Origin: Erythrobacter litoralis
GTDB lineage: Bacteria; Pseudomonadota; Alphaproteobacteria; Sphingomonadales; Sphingomonadaceae
Reading direction: 5' to 3'
Length of the DNA stretch: 64,000 nucleotides
NCBI RefSeq assembly: GCF_001719165.1
Contig: NZ_CP017057.1
Location: forward strand, 1,302,001-1,366,000
The notes under the pieces were generated by a model, which worked only from the letters and a program-made list of their open reading frames with translations, ran no database searches and had not been told where the DNA came from. Numbering within the stretch: position 1 is the first letter of the stretch; every line of letters starts with the position of its first letter. A program made the translations under genes and the position numbers. Of this stretch, positions 53,675-62,712 are shown one piece after another.

Positions 53675-54355
53675 CTACAGCGTCGCCTCGATCGCCCGTG
53701 CCGCCGCCTCGGGATCCTCTGCGCGGCTGATCGGGCGGCCGATTACCAGCACGCTCGCCCCCGCATCGCGCGCCGCGCGCGGGGTGACGACGCGTTTCTG
53801 GTCCCCGGTCCCGCTGCCGGGCAGGCGCAGGCCGGGCACGACGAAGAAGCCATCCTTCCACGCCTTTCTCACGCGGCTGACCTCGTGGCCCGAACACACG
53901 ATCCCGTCGAGGCCCGCCTCGTGCGCGAGTTCGGCAAGGCGCATGACCTGCGTCTCCTCGCTGCCGTAGATGCCGGTCTTGGCAAGATCGTTCGTGTCGA
54001 GGCTGGTGAGCATGGTCACGCCCACCACCTTGCACCCTTCGGCGGCGGCGGCCTTCGCGTCCTCCATCATCGCGCGCCCGCCCGATGCATGGACGGTGAC
54101 GATGGCGGGTTCGTAGACATGGATCGCTTGCATCGCGGCGGCGACGGTGTTGGGGATGTCGTGAAATTTCAGGTCGAGGAAGATCGGCAGGCCCATATGG
54201 GCGATCTCGTGGACGCCGTGCGCGCCATGGGCGCAGAAGAATTCGAGGCCGAGCTTGACCCCTCCGATATGCGCCTTGACCTTGGACAGCAGCGCCTTGG
54301 CCGGCTCGATCTGGGGAACATCGAGGGCTAGATAGACCGGGTTGCTCACATTCAC
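53675..54355 (-). CDS. pyrF: Orotidine-5'-phosphate decarboxylase
   Basis: A 226-residue TIM-barrel enzyme that makes UMP. The catalytic charge network DLKFHDIPNTVAAAM is present, with VYLALDVP at the start and VVTPRAARDAGASVLVIGRPISRAEDPEAAA at the end. It starts at a GTG that overlaps the lapA stop (GTGA). The family usually begins near this position, so the unusual start codon is accepted. It pairs with lapA as an operon, an order seen in other alphaproteobacteria. Confidence 0.96.
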   Translation of the reverse strand: MNVSNPVYLALDVPQIEPAKALLSKVKAHIGGVKLGLEFFCAHGAHGVHEIAHMGLPIFLDLKFHDIPNTVAAAMQAIHVYEPAIVTVHASGGRAMMEDAKAAAAEGCKVVGVTMLTSLDTNDLAKTGIYGSEETQVMRLAELAHEAGLDGIVCSGHEVSRVRKAWKDGFFVVPGLRLPGSGTGDQKRVVTPRAARDAGASVLVIGRPISRAEDPEAAARAIEATL

Positions 54356-54762
54356 TCCGAGGGATTGCCCGAGGCAGGATCACGCCCCGTCGGCGTCAGC
54401 GTGTCGCCGCTCGCCGGCGTGCTGTCCACATTTTTCGATGCCGCAGCCGGGGAAGGCGCAGCCGCGGAGCCGGGCGCGCGCTCGTCCTCCTGATGGGGTT
54501 CGTGCCGACGCGAAAGCGCGTTCGACTTGATCGAGTTCTCGAGGCTCCGGATGCGCCGCTGGAGGCTCCATTTCACGCTGCGGTGATAGAGCCACATCGG
54601 CACCAGGCCGAGCAGGAAGGCGACGATGACGAGCGCGGGGACCTTCGTCTCGAGCACGAGATTGTCCCACAACGTGACCTCGACCGGCTCCCAGTTGAAA
54701 AAGGAGAAGGCCAGGATCGCGAACAGGATCAGCACCCAGGCGATGGTTCTCACGATCTGCAT
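54352..54762 (-). CDS. lapA: LapA-domain membrane protein
   Basis: A 136-residue inner-membrane protein with two hydrophobic helices (about residues 5-21 and 42-59), the LapA (DUF1049) pattern ILFAILAFSFFNWEPVEVTLWDN and VIVAFLLGLVPMWLYHR. A basic coiled segment (about 62-85) and a long Ala/Pro/Ser-rich tail follow. LapA in E. coli regulates LpxC proteolysis and hence LPS synthesis with LapB; LapB is not in the window. It is coupled to pyrF by GTGA overlap. Confidence 0.85.
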   Translation of the reverse strand: MQIVRTIAWVLILFAILAFSFFNWEPVEVTLWDNLVLETKVPALVIVAFLLGLVPMWLYHRSVKWSLQRRIRSLENSIKSNALSRRHEPHQEDERAPGSAAAPSPAAASKNVDSTPASGDTLTPTGRDPASGNPSE

Positions 54763-54855
54763 GCGGCCTATGTCCTCTCCTGTTGCGCTGCGTGGTGGAG
54801 CCTAGGCGATCTGGCGGCGAGGTCCAGCCCCGCCTGCCGCTTCATCCGAAGAGGC

Positions 54856-56166
54856 CTAGCCGAACACCCGCGCGAAGATCGTGTCGACCTGCCTGAAGTG
54901 ATAATCGAGGTCGAACTTCTCCTCGAGCTCATCCTCGGAGAGGGCAGCCGTCACCTGCCCGTCGGCCTTGAGCAGGTCGAGCAGGGAGAGCGTTCCGGCC
55001 GATTCCCACACTTTCATGGCGTTGCGCTGCACGATCGCATAGGCGTCCTCGCGGCTCACCCCGGCCTGCGTGAGCGCGAGCAGCACGCGCTGCGAATGGA
55101 CGAGACCGCCCATCGCATCGAGGTTCTTCTGCATCCGCTCGGGATAAACGAGCAGCTTTTCGACCACGCCGGTCAACCGCGCGAGCGCGAAATCGAGTGT
55201 GATCGTTGCGTCGGGACCGATGAAGCGTTCGACCGAGGAATGCGAGATGTCCCGTTCGTGCCACAGCGCGACGTTCTCGAGCGCGGGCAGGGCATAGGCG
55301 CGGATCATGCGCGCCTGTCCGGTGAGGTTTTCGGTCAGGATCGGATTGCGCTTGTGAGGCATCGCCGACGAGCCTTTCTGGCCGGGCGAGAAATACTCCT
55401 CCGCCTCGAGCACCTCGGTGCGCTGGAGGTGGCGGATTTCGACCGACAGCCGCTCGATGCTGCCCGCGATCACGGCCAGCGTCGCGAAATACATTGCGTG
55501 GCGGTCGCGCGGGATCACCTGCGTGCTGATCGGCTCGGGGGTGAGGCCGAGCTTTTCGGCGACATGGGCTTCGACCGCCGGATCGATATTGGCAAAGGTC
55601 CCGACCGCGCCGCTGATGGCGCAGGTGGCGATTTCCTCCCGGGCGGCGACAAGGCGCTGCCTGCAGCGGTCGAACTCGGCATAGGCCTGCGCCAGTTTCA
55701 GGCCGAAGGTGACCGGCTCGGCATGGATGCCGTGGCTGCGGCCGATCGTCGGCGTGTACTTTTGTTCCTCGGCGCGGGTCTTCAGCGCTGCGAGCAGGGC
55801 GTCCATGTCCGCGAGCAGGATGTCGGTGGCCCGGGCGAGCTGCACCGCGAGCGTCGTGTCGAGCACGTCGGAGCTTGTCATGCCCTGGTGCATGAAGCGC
55901 GCCTCGTCGCCCACCTGCTCCGCCACCCAGGTGAGAAAGGCGATGACGTCGTGCTTGGTCACCGCCTCGATCGCGTCGATCGCGGCGACGTCGATTTCGG
56001 GCTGGGTCGCCCACCAGTCCCACAGCGCCTTGGCGGCGGATTTCGGGACGACGCCCAGTTCGCCCAGCTTCTCGGTCGCGTGCGCCTCGATCTCGAACCA
56101 GATGCGGTATTTCGCCTCCGGCTCCCACAGGGCAGTCATGGCGGGGCGAGCGTAGCGGGGGACCAT
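54856..56166 (-). CDS. purB: Adenylosuccinate lyase
   Basis: A 436-residue aspartase/fumarase-superfamily enzyme acting twice in purine synthesis (SAICAR cleavage and AMP formation). MVPRYARPAMTALWEPEAKYRIW is the standard N-terminus and fixes the start; TSSDVLDTTLAVQL and the signature GSSAMPHKRNPILTENLTG, with the catalytic Ser loop, are intact. The length is usual. It is a single gene flanked by lapA and radC on the same strand. Confidence 0.98.
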   Translation of the reverse strand: MVPRYARPAMTALWEPEAKYRIWFEIEAHATEKLGELGVVPKSAAKALWDWWATQPEIDVAAIDAIEAVTKHDVIAFLTWVAEQVGDEARFMHQGMTSSDVLDTTLAVQLARATDILLADMDALLAALKTRAEEQKYTPTIGRSHGIHAEPVTFGLKLAQAYAEFDRCRQRLVAAREEIATCAISGAVGTFANIDPAVEAHVAEKLGLTPEPISTQVIPRDRHAMYFATLAVIAGSIERLSVEIRHLQRTEVLEAEEYFSPGQKGSSAMPHKRNPILTENLTGQARMIRAYALPALENVALWHERDISHSSVERFIGPDATITLDFALARLTGVVEKLLVYPERMQKNLDAMGGLVHSQRVLLALTQAGVSREDAYAIVQRNAMKVWESAGTLSLLDLLKADGQVTAALSEDELEEKFDLDYHFRQVDTIFARVFG

Positions 56167-56236
56167 GGGGCGGGCTCCGGGACAAGGGAAGGATGAGGGG
56201 CGGCTAGGCCGCGCGCCCGATTCAATCAAGCCCCGC

Positions 56237-57034
56237 CTAGATAAGCCCCTTGGCGCGCAGCGAGACATGGCCTTCGCGCCCGACCACGACGTGATCATGA
56301 ACGGTGACGCCCAGCAATCGCCCGGCTTCGGCGATGCGGCGGGTTATATCGATATCGGCGCGGCTCGGTTCCGGATTGCCGCTGGGATGATTGTGGACGA
56401 GAATCAGCGCGCTCGCGCCAACGTCCATCGCCCGGCGGATCACTTCGCGCGGGTGCAGGCTCGCCTCGTCGATCGTCCCGTCGGCAAGGTGGTGATCGTC
56501 GATCAGCCGGTTCTTGGTGTCGAGATAGAGCACGCGCACACGCTCGACCGTGAGGTGCGCCATGTCGATGGCGAGATAGTCGATCAGCGCCTGCCAGCTG
56601 CCAAGGACAGGCTTGTCGGCGACTTCGCTGCGCGCCATGCGGCGGGCGGCAATGGCGACCGATTTGAGCGCGGCGGCGCTTGTCTCGCCGACGCCTTTCA
56701 CGCGCTGCAGCGCCTTGGGATCGGCATTGAGCACCGCCGAGAGCGAGCCGAACGTCTTCAGCAATTCCTTCGCCACAGGTTTCGTGTCGCCTTGCCGCAT
56801 GCCCGCGAACAGGAGGTATTCGAGCACTTCGTAATCGGCGAGCGCTTCTGCCCCGCCTTTGAGCAGTCGCTCGCGCAGGCGGGCGCGGTGGCCGGCACCG
56901 GCATGGCTGCCCGCATCCGATCGGGCGGACGCGCCGCGGCCCGGAAAGGGCACGATCCTGCCTTCCTCGCCGAAATCGAAGCTGTCGTCGCTGTTCGACA
57001 CGTCCCTCGCGCGCCCAAGTCGCTCCTGCTTCAT
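56237..57034 (-). CDS. radC: RadC-family JAB-domain protein
   Basis: A 265-residue protein with a helix-hairpin-helix-like N-terminal part (about residues 50-140) and a C-terminal JAMM/JAB metalloprotease-like domain whose zinc motif is LVHNHPSGNPEPSRADIDIT. The E. coli protein was linked to DNA repair, but its activity is unclear. The start at MKQERLGRARD leaves 37 bp to the divergent ydbH gene. The N-terminal 45 residues are charged and probably disordered. Confidence 0.92.
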   Translation of the reverse strand: MKQERLGRARDVSNSDDSFDFGEEGRIVPFPGRGASARSDAGSHAGAGHRARLRERLLKGGAEALADYEVLEYLLFAGMRQGDTKPVAKELLKTFGSLSAVLNADPKALQRVKGVGETSAAALKSVAIAARRMARSEVADKPVLGSWQALIDYLAIDMAHLTVERVRVLYLDTKNRLIDDHHLADGTIDEASLHPREVIRRAMDVGASALILVHNHPSGNPEPSRADIDITRRIAEAGRLLGVTVHDHVVVGREGHVSLRAKGLI

Positions 57035-57071
57035 TGCCTTTGCCGCGCTTGTGGCGCAAGTGGGCGGGACG

Positions 57072-60000
57072 ATGGCAAGCGCGCCCGAAACAGGCTCCCC
57101 CGGCGATTCCGAAGGCGCCCGGCCCGCGCGGTGGGGGCTGCGGATCGCCGTGGGCGTGCTGATCGCGCTCCTGATCGCGCTCGCCGCTGGTTGGTTCACG
57201 CGCGAGGACATCGCCGGCATCGTCATCGAGGATCTGCTCGAGGAATACGACATCCCGGCAAGCTACGAGATCGTGGAAATCGGCCCGCAGCGACAGGTGC
57301 TTGCCGATATCGTCGTCGGCGATCCGCAGCGGCCCGACCTCGTGATCGAGCGCGCGGTCGTCGCGATCGATTATTCCTTCGGCCTGCCCGCGATCGGCGA
57401 GGTGAGGCTGGTGCGCCCGCGGCTTTACGGCACGTTCAGGGACGGCACGGTCAGCCTCGGCGCGCTCGACCCGCTGCTGGAGCCGGGCGAGGGTGAGCCG
57501 GGCCTGCCCGCACTGGACCTCGAACTGGTCGACGCGCGCGCGCTGATAAAGAGCGATTATGGGCCGATCGGGATCAGGGCGCAGGGCTCCGGCCGGCTCG
57601 ATGACGGTTTCGCCGGCACGATCGCCGCGACAGCGCCGGGGATCGGCACCGGGGAATGCCGGGCGGAGCGGGCGACCCTCTATGGCGAGGTCACAACGAA
57701 GGCGGGTGCGCCGTCCTTTGTCGGCCCGATCCGGGTGCGCGGGCTCGAATGCGGCGGAGCCGCGCTCGCAGGCGCCGACATCGCCGCGCGGCTTTCGCTG
57801 CCGCGTGCGCTCGACGCGCTGGACGGGGGGTTCGACCTCGCCGCCCGGGGACTTTCGGGCAGCGGGATCGCGGCGGCGACGGTTTCCGGAAGCGGACGGG
57901 TCGGCTGGTCGGACGGCGTCTTCAACCTGCGCCACGATCTCGGTCTCGGCAATGTCGATCTCGGATTCGCCCGCTTCGCCGAAATCCGCGCGGACGGCGC
58001 GGTGCGCAGCGTCGATGGCTTTGCGCGTAGCGAATGGGACGCGCAGATCGCGGGCGGGGGAATCGCACTCGCCGCGCTCGAAGGGGCCGGGCTCGCCGCG
58101 CTCGGGGATGCGTTCGAAGGCACGCTCCTGGCCCCGCTGCTCGCCCGGTTCGCGCGCAATTTCGAGGCCGCGATGGAGGACGGGACACTGCGCGCCGACC
58201 TCACCGTGCGGCAGGACGGGGAAGGACTGTCGCTGGTCCTGCCCGAAGCGCGGCTTGCGAGCGGGGCGGGCGAGACGATATTCGCCGCCTCGCGTGTCAG
58301 CTGGGCCGACGGCGCGCTGCGCGGCAATTTGATGACGGGAGGGGCGGGCCTGCCGCGGATCAGCGGGCGGATGGAGCAGTCGGGCGGGGCAGGCGGAAGG
58401 GCCGGCGAACTGGTCTTTCGCCTTGCCATGGCGCCTTACGAAGCCCGTTCCCAATCTGGAACCGCGAGGATCGCCGTGCCGCGCATGGAACTGCGCCAGA
58501 CTTCGGGCGGCCTCGCCTTTGCCGGACTGGCCGAGGCGAGCGGGCCGATCCCGGGCGGAGCCGTCGATTCGCTCAGCCTTCCGATTGTCGGAAACTGGAC
58601 AGGCACGCGCGGCCTCGCGCTCGGCCCGCGCTGCACCGAGGCGCGGTTCGAGGGCCTGTCCTATTACGACCTCGCACTCGGGCCGGAGCGTCTTACGCTG
58701 TGCCCTGACGAAGCCCGCGCCATGATCGTTTACGATGAAGACCTGCGCGTCGCGATTGCCGCCGAGGAACTCGATCTCAACGGCAATCTCGGCGAGACCC
58801 GACTGCGCCTTGCGGCAGGCCGTGCGCGGCTTGGCTATCCGGGCGGCTTCGCGCTTGACGGTCTCGATGTCACTCTCGGCGAGGACGACGCCGCGGTGCG
58901 CCTTGCCGCCGCCACTGTGACCGGAAACATCGGTGACACGTTGTCGGGCGAATTCGCAGGGGGAACGGCGGCGCTGGACGCTGTCCCGCTCGACCTTGCG
59001 GCGCTCGGCGGAAGCTGGCGGTATCAGGATGGCGCGCTGGTCGTCGAGCGCGGGGCGTTTGTTCTGTCCGAACGCATCGATGGCGAAGCGCGCTTCGAAC
59101 CGCTGATCGCTCGCGATGCGGTGCTGACACTCGAGAACAATGCGATCCGCGCCGAAGCCGATCTGCGCAATCCCGCCTCCGACGCAATCGTCACGAACGT
59201 CGCGATTCGCCACGATCTCGCCGCCGCAAGGGGCCGGGCCGTCCTGAACGTGCCCGGTGTCGTGTTCGGCGACGCGCTCGCGCCGGAAGACCTGACCTAT
59301 CTCGCCAAGGGCGTGGTCGCCGAGGTCGAGGGAACGGTGCGCGGCGAAGGCTTGATCGAATGGGACGGCGAGGAAGTGACGAGTTCGGGCCGTTTCTCCA
59401 CCGACGGCATCGATCTTGCCGCAGCTTTCGGCCCTCTCACCGGGCTTGCTGGGGAGATCGTCTTCACCGACCTCCTCGCGCTCACCACCGCGCCCGGGCA
59501 GGTCGTCACGATAGATACGATCAACCCCGGCGTCGAGGTGTTGGGCGGGCGCGTGGTCTATGCACTGACCGACGGGCAGGTCATCTCCGTCGAGGATGCG
59601 CGCTGGCCCTTCATGGGCGGCACCCTGATCATGCGCCCCGTGGTACTCGATTACGGCAGTTCGGGGGAAAAGGCCTATGTGTTCGAGATCGTCGGGCTGG
59701 AAGCGGATCGCTTCGTTGCCGAAATGGAGCTCAGCAACCTCTCGGCCACCGGGACATTCGACGGGGCGGTGCCGATCGTGTTCGATTCCAACGGCAATGG
59801 GCGGATCGAGGGCGGTCTGCTGATATCGCGACCGCCGGGGGGCAATGTCTCCTATATCGGCGAGCTCACCTATGAAGACATGGGCGCTATGGCGAATTTC
59901 GCCTTCCAGGCGCTGCGCTCGCTCGACTACACGCAGATGGCGGTCGCGCTGGAGGGGAACCTCGCGGGCGAGATCATCACCCGCTTCACTTTCGACGGCG

Positions 60001-60296
60001 TGCGCCAGGGCGAAGGGGCGAGCCGCAATTTCATCACCCGTCGCCTGTCGCGCCTGCCGATCCGCTTCAAGATCAATGTCCGTTCGGAGAACTTCCACGA
60101 ACTCGCCACCATGGTGCGCTCGTTCTGGGACGCGGAGTATATCCGCAATCCTGTCGATCGCGGCCTGCTGACCACCGGGGAAGGCCGCTTCGTGCCGCGC
60201 GCGCCGCAACCCGGCGAAGCGCCCGAAACCTCTCCGGATGCGACACGCCCCGACGATCCACCCGTTCAACCGCCAGAAAGCGAAGACACCCTATGA
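57072..60296 (+). CDS. ydbH: YdbH-like intermembrane phospholipid transport protein (AsmA-like)
   Basis: A 1074-residue envelope protein: one N-terminal inner-membrane helix (about residues 22-44) and a very long periplasmic beta-rich chain of repeated strands, the beta-groove architecture of AsmA/TamB-like lipid transporters. The C-terminal part (GGNVSYIGELTYEDMGAMANFAFQALRSLDY, EIITRFTFDGVRQG) is the DctA-YdbH domain. In E. coli YdbH is functionally redundant with TamB and YhdP in moving phospholipid to the outer membrane and forms a bridge with YnbE. The Pro/Glu-rich tail may contact YnbE. It overlaps a possible early ynbE start by ATGA and heads ydbH-ynbE-ydbL. The start at MASAPETG is chosen; the ribosome binding site is weak. 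Confidence 0.88.
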   Translation: MASAPETGSPGDSEGARPARWGLRIAVGVLIALLIALAAGWFTREDIAGIVIEDLLEEYDIPASYEIVEIGPQRQVLADIVVGDPQRPDLVIERAVVAIDYSFGLPAIGEVRLVRPRLYGTFRDGTVSLGALDPLLEPGEGEPGLPALDLELVDARALIKSDYGPIGIRAQGSGRLDDGFAGTIAATAPGIGTGECRAERATLYGEVTTKAGAPSFVGPIRVRGLECGGAALAGADIAARLSLPRALDALDGGFDLAARGLSGSGIAAATVSGSGRVGWSDGVFNLRHDLGLGNVDLGFARFAEIRADGAVRSVDGFARSEWDAQIAGGGIALAALEGAGLAALGDAFEGTLLAPLLARFARNFEAAMEDGTLRADLTVRQDGEGLSLVLPEARLASGAGETIFAASRVSWADGALRGNLMTGGAGLPRISGRMEQSGGAGGRAGELVFRLAMAPYEARSQSGTARIAVPRMELRQTSGGLAFAGLAEASGPIPGGAVDSLSLPIVGNWTGTRGLALGPRCTEARFEGLSYYDLALGPERLTLCPDEARAMIVYDEDLRVAIAAEELDLNGNLGETRLRLAAGRARLGYPGGFALDGLDVTLGEDDAAVRLAAATVTGNIGDTLSGEFAGGTAALDAVPLDLAALGGSWRYQDGALVVERGAFVLSERIDGEARFEPLIARDAVLTLENNAIRAEADLRNPASDAIVTNVAIRHDLAAARGRAVLNVPGVVFGDALAPEDLTYLAKGVVAEVEGTVRGEGLIEWDGEEVTSSGRFSTDGIDLAAAFGPLTGLAGEIVFTDLLALTTAPGQVVTIDTINPGVEVLGGRVVYALTDGQVISVEDARWPFMGGTLIMRPVVLDYGSSGEKAYVFEIVGLEADRFVAEMELSNLSATGTFDGAVPIVFDSNGNGRIEGGLLISRPPGGNVSYIGELTYEDMGAMANFAFQALRSLDYTQMAVALEGNLAGEIITRFTFDGVRQGEGASRNFITRRLSRLPIRFKINVRSENFHELATMVRSFWDAEYIRNPVDRGLLTTGEGRFVPRAPQPGEAPETSPDATRPDDPPVQPPESEDTL

Positions 60297-60370
60297 GAGT
60301 TGCGAAATTGACCGGACCCGCCGCCGCTGCCAAGACCCGTGCCTCGATCGATACGGGAGCGGGATCAGCG

Positions 60371-60562
60371 ATGGCGGGGCAAAGGATGAGAGGGCTCTGC
60401 GCGGTTTTGCTGCCCGCGATAATGCTCGGCGGGTGCATCAATGTGAACGCTCCCGACAAGCCGATCGTGATCGAGCTCAACATCAATATCCGGCAGGAAG
60501 TGATCTACCGGCTGGCCGAGGACGCGGCTGACACGATCGAGGAAAATGCGGACATCTTCTGA
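60371..60562 (+). CDS. ynbE: YnbE-like outer-membrane lipoprotein
   Basis: A 63-residue lipoprotein (lipobox MLGGC, Cys22) with a mature part NVNAPDKPIVIELNINIRQEVIYRL that matches YnbE. YnbE stacks on YdbH by beta-strand augmentation to complete a lipid bridge to the outer membrane. E. coli YnbE is 61 residues, which supports the ATG at 60371. A start at 60293, overlapping the ydbH stop (ATGA), would add 26 residues without a signal-like character; coupling of translation through that ATG is possible. Confidence 0.85.
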   Translation: MAGQRMRGLCAVLLPAIMLGGCINVNAPDKPIVIELNINIRQEVIYRLAEDAADTIEENADIF

Positions 60563-60594
60563 TCTTGGGAGGGTTCGCGGCTTGGAGGAACGTG

Positions 60595-60987
60595 ATGCGC
60601 AATTTTGTTCGAGGCGGAATGCTGGCGGCGGCTGCTGGCGCGGCGCTGGCGGTGGGGATCGCGGCCCCGGCCATGGCCCAGCGCGACCCGGCCTATGCCG
60701 CAGCGCGTGCCGAGGGCAAGGTGGGCGAGGGCAGGGACGGCTATCTCGGCATCGTCGCTCAGCCGACGCCCGCGCTCCAGCGGCTCGTCGACGACATCAA
60801 CATCAAGCGCCGCGCGGTCTATGCGCGAAAGGCGCAGGAAAACAACGCGACGATCGAGGAATTCGCCTTCACTGCCGGGTGCCAGGCGATTGCGCGGACC
60901 GAGCCGGGGGAAAAGTACCAGGCACCCGATGGATCATGGAAGACCCGCACGAGCGCGCCGCCCGAACGTGACCCGCGATGTCCCTAG
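60595..60987 (+). CDS. ydbL: YdbL-like periplasmic protein (DUF1318)
   Basis: A 130-residue exported protein with a signal peptide (cleavage at AMAQ) and the YdbL signature: AAARAEGKVGEGRDGYLGIV, LVDDINIKRRAVYARKAQENNATIEEFAFTAGCQAI and GEKYQAPDGSWK. In E. coli YdbL modulates YdbH-YnbE assembly by acting on YnbE multimers. GGAGGA before the ATG at 60595 supports this start over a TTG ten codons earlier. It is the last gene of the operon. Confidence 0.9.
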   Translation: MRNFVRGGMLAAAAGAALAVGIAAPAMAQRDPAYAAARAEGKVGEGRDGYLGIVAQPTPALQRLVDDINIKRRAVYARKAQENNATIEEFAFTAGCQAIARTEPGEKYQAPDGSWKTRTSAPPERDPRCP

Positions 60988-61091
60988 TCCGTGCGCACCC
61001 GCATCGGCGGGTCCGTCATTCCAGGCGCTTGCCCGCCGTTTCGTTTTTTGTTGCACCGCAAGATAATCGCCCGGCTTGACGGGTCCCACGG

Positions 61092-61119
61092 TTGACTTGG
61101 GTTTGGCCCCCTTCTAAGG
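61092..61119 (+). promoter_or_regulatory. Candidate promoter of the atp (Fo) operon
   Basis: TTGACT (61092-61097) is followed after about 16-17 bp by a TCTAAGG element, 65 bp before atpI. A second TTGACG lies at 61076-61081. Assignment is by eye. Confidence 0.4.
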
Positions 61120-61181
61120 GGTCCGCGCCCTCGGCGGGCACCTCCTAGAACGTGTCTCGCGGCCCTATCAGGAAAGCAGGC

Positions 61182-61550
61182 ATGAACGACGAGAAACCCG
61201 CCCGAGAATCCAATGCCGAGGATGCGCGGATCGACGCGCTCGAAGCGCGGCTCAAAGCCGCACGCGAGCGCGAGGAAAAGCGCAACCGGCCAAAGGTGCA
61301 GGGGACCGACGCGAATTACCGCGCCGGGAACCGCGCACTGGCGGACCTGCTCGGCGGATTGATCGGTGGCAGTGTGATCGGCTGGGCGGTAGACGCGCTC
61401 GCCGGGACATCGCCCTGGGGTCTGTTGGTCGGCCTGTTCCTCGGGACGGTGGTGGCCTTCAGGAACATTATTCTTTCGGCGAACAAGCGCCCCGAGATGC
61501 AGGCAGAGGACCCGGACGGGGACGAGCCTGACGCGGGGCGCGGTTCATAA
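61182..61550 (+). CDS. atpI: ATP synthase protein I (AtpI/AtpZ-like)
   Basis: A 122-residue membrane protein with a charged, coiled N-terminal half (about residues 1-45) and two helices: ADLLGGLIGGSVIGWAVDAL and SPWGLLVGLFLGTVVAFRNI. AtpI assists assembly of the c-ring or Mg uptake for the ATP synthase. It is the first gene of the Fo cluster, 21 bp before atpB. The ATG at 61182 has AGGAAAG upstream; a GTG at 61152 is less likely. Confidence 0.88.
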   Translation: MNDEKPARESNAEDARIDALEARLKAAREREEKRNRPKVQGTDANYRAGNRALADLLGGLIGGSVIGWAVDALAGTSPWGLLVGLFLGTVVAFRNIILSANKRPEMQAEDPDGDEPDAGRGS

Positions 61551-61571
61551 TAGGGATCAGGGACCGACATC

Positions 61572-62360
61572 GTGGCAGCCGAAGAAGGCAAAGTCGATCC
61601 GATGAAGCAGTTCATGCTCGAGCCCCTGTTCGGCTCGGAAGGCTGGGAACTGGCGGGCTTCAACATCGCGTTCACCAATTCCGCGCTGTGGATGGCGGTC
61701 ACCGTCGTCCTGTTATGGGCTTTCGTCGCGGGCGGCATGAAGCGCGAGCTCGTGCCCGGACGCTGGCAGATGGCGGTGGAAAGCTTCACGGGCTTCATCG
61801 ACGACATGCTCGAAGCGAACGTCGGCAAGGCGGGGCGCAAATACGTGCCCTACATCTTCTCGCTGTTCATGTTCATCCTGTTCGCCAACCTGCTCGGCCT
61901 GCTGCCGATCGGCGTGTTCGGGGTGCATCCCTTCACCTTCACCAGCCATTTCACCGTTACCGGTGTCCTCGCGATCCTCAGCTTCTCGATCGTCCTGATT
62001 GTCGGTTTCTGGAAGCACGGCCTGCATTTCTTTTCGCTGTTCGTGCCGCACGGCACGCCGCTCTGGCTGATCTGGCTGATTCCGGTGATCGAGCTCATTT
62101 CCTTCCTCGTGCGCCCCTTCAGCCTCGCACTGCGACTGTTCGTGGCGATGATGGCGGGCCACGTCCTGCTCAAGGTTCTGTCCAGCTTCGTGATCGACAG
62201 CGTCAATGCCGGGCCGATCTTCGGCGGATTCATCGGCATTCCGAGCTTCGTTCTGATGATCGCCATCAGCGCGCTCGAAATCCTCGTCGCGGGGATCCAG
62301 GCCTATGTCTTCGCGCTGCTCACGTCGCTGTACATCAACGACGCCGAGAACCTTCACTAA
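61572..62360 (+). CDS. atpB: F0F1 ATP synthase subunit a
   Basis: A 262-residue membrane subunit forming the proton half-channels of Fo. The essential Arg is in FLVRPFSLALRLFVAMMAGHVLL, and FVFALLTSLYIND near the end is typical. Five to six helices are visible. It starts at a GTG (MAAEEGKVDPM), as supported by family N-termini; an ATG ten codons later is an alternative. It is co-transcribed with atpI and atpE. Confidence 0.97.
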   Translation: MAAEEGKVDPMKQFMLEPLFGSEGWELAGFNIAFTNSALWMAVTVVLLWAFVAGGMKRELVPGRWQMAVESFTGFIDDMLEANVGKAGRKYVPYIFSLFMFILFANLLGLLPIGVFGVHPFTFTSHFTVTGVLAILSFSIVLIVGFWKHGLHFFSLFVPHGTPLWLIWLIPVIELISFLVRPFSLALRLFVAMMAGHVLLKVLSSFVIDSVNAGPIFGGFIGIPSFVLMIAISALEILVAGIQAYVFALLTSLYINDAENLH

Positions 62361-62411
62361 GTCACTCCCTTTCCCCTCCAAACAGTTTTGAATCCAAAGG
62401 AGTTTTTCAAA

Positions 62412-62639
62412 ATGGAAGCAGAAGCAGCCAAGCTCGTCGGCGCCGGCCTCGCAGCGATCGGTGCCGGTATGGCCGCGATCGGCGTGGGCAACGTCTTCGG
62501 TTCGTTCCTCGAAAGCGCGCTGCGCAATCCGGGTGCGGCCGACGGTCAGCAGGGTCGTCTGTTCATCGGCTTCGCCGCGGCGGAACTTCTGGGCCTCCTG
62601 GCCTTCGTCGTCGCGATGATCCTGATCTTCGTCGCCTGA
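62412..62639 (+). CDS. atpE: F0F1 ATP synthase subunit c
   Basis: A 75-residue two-helix proteolipid forming the rotor ring. The Gly/Ala-rich first helix (LVGAGLAAIGAGMAAIGVG), the RNPGA loop and the proton-carrying Glu58 in FAAAELLGLLAF are in place. AAAGGAG eight bases before the ATG at 62412 gives a strong ribosome binding site, consistent with the high copy number of the subunit; it also excludes an ATG eight codons upstream. Confidence 0.98.
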   Translation: MEAEAAKLVGAGLAAIGAGMAAIGVGNVFGSFLESALRNPGAADGQQGRLFIGFAAAELLGLLAFVVAMILIFVA

Positions 62640-62712
62640 CGCCTTTCGGGGGCGCGAGGCGCATCGCGCCGAGCGCCCCCTCGTATTTCCTCACGCTGAC
62701 CGGGACCGGCCC

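Noticed and set aside
56295..60269. Very long minus-strand open frame (over 1300 codons) opposite ydbH and radC
   Set aside because: It is the antisense shadow of the ydbH reading frame in GC-rich DNA. It is rich in R, E, D, H and A without domain motifs, while ydbH on the other strand has clear family signatures.
60997..61012. Hairpin ACCCGC-ATCG-GCGGGT after ydbL as an intrinsic terminator
   Set aside because: A short six-pair stem without a T tract directly after it. A T-rich run lies about 30 bp further on but with only a weak stem; too uncertain to list.
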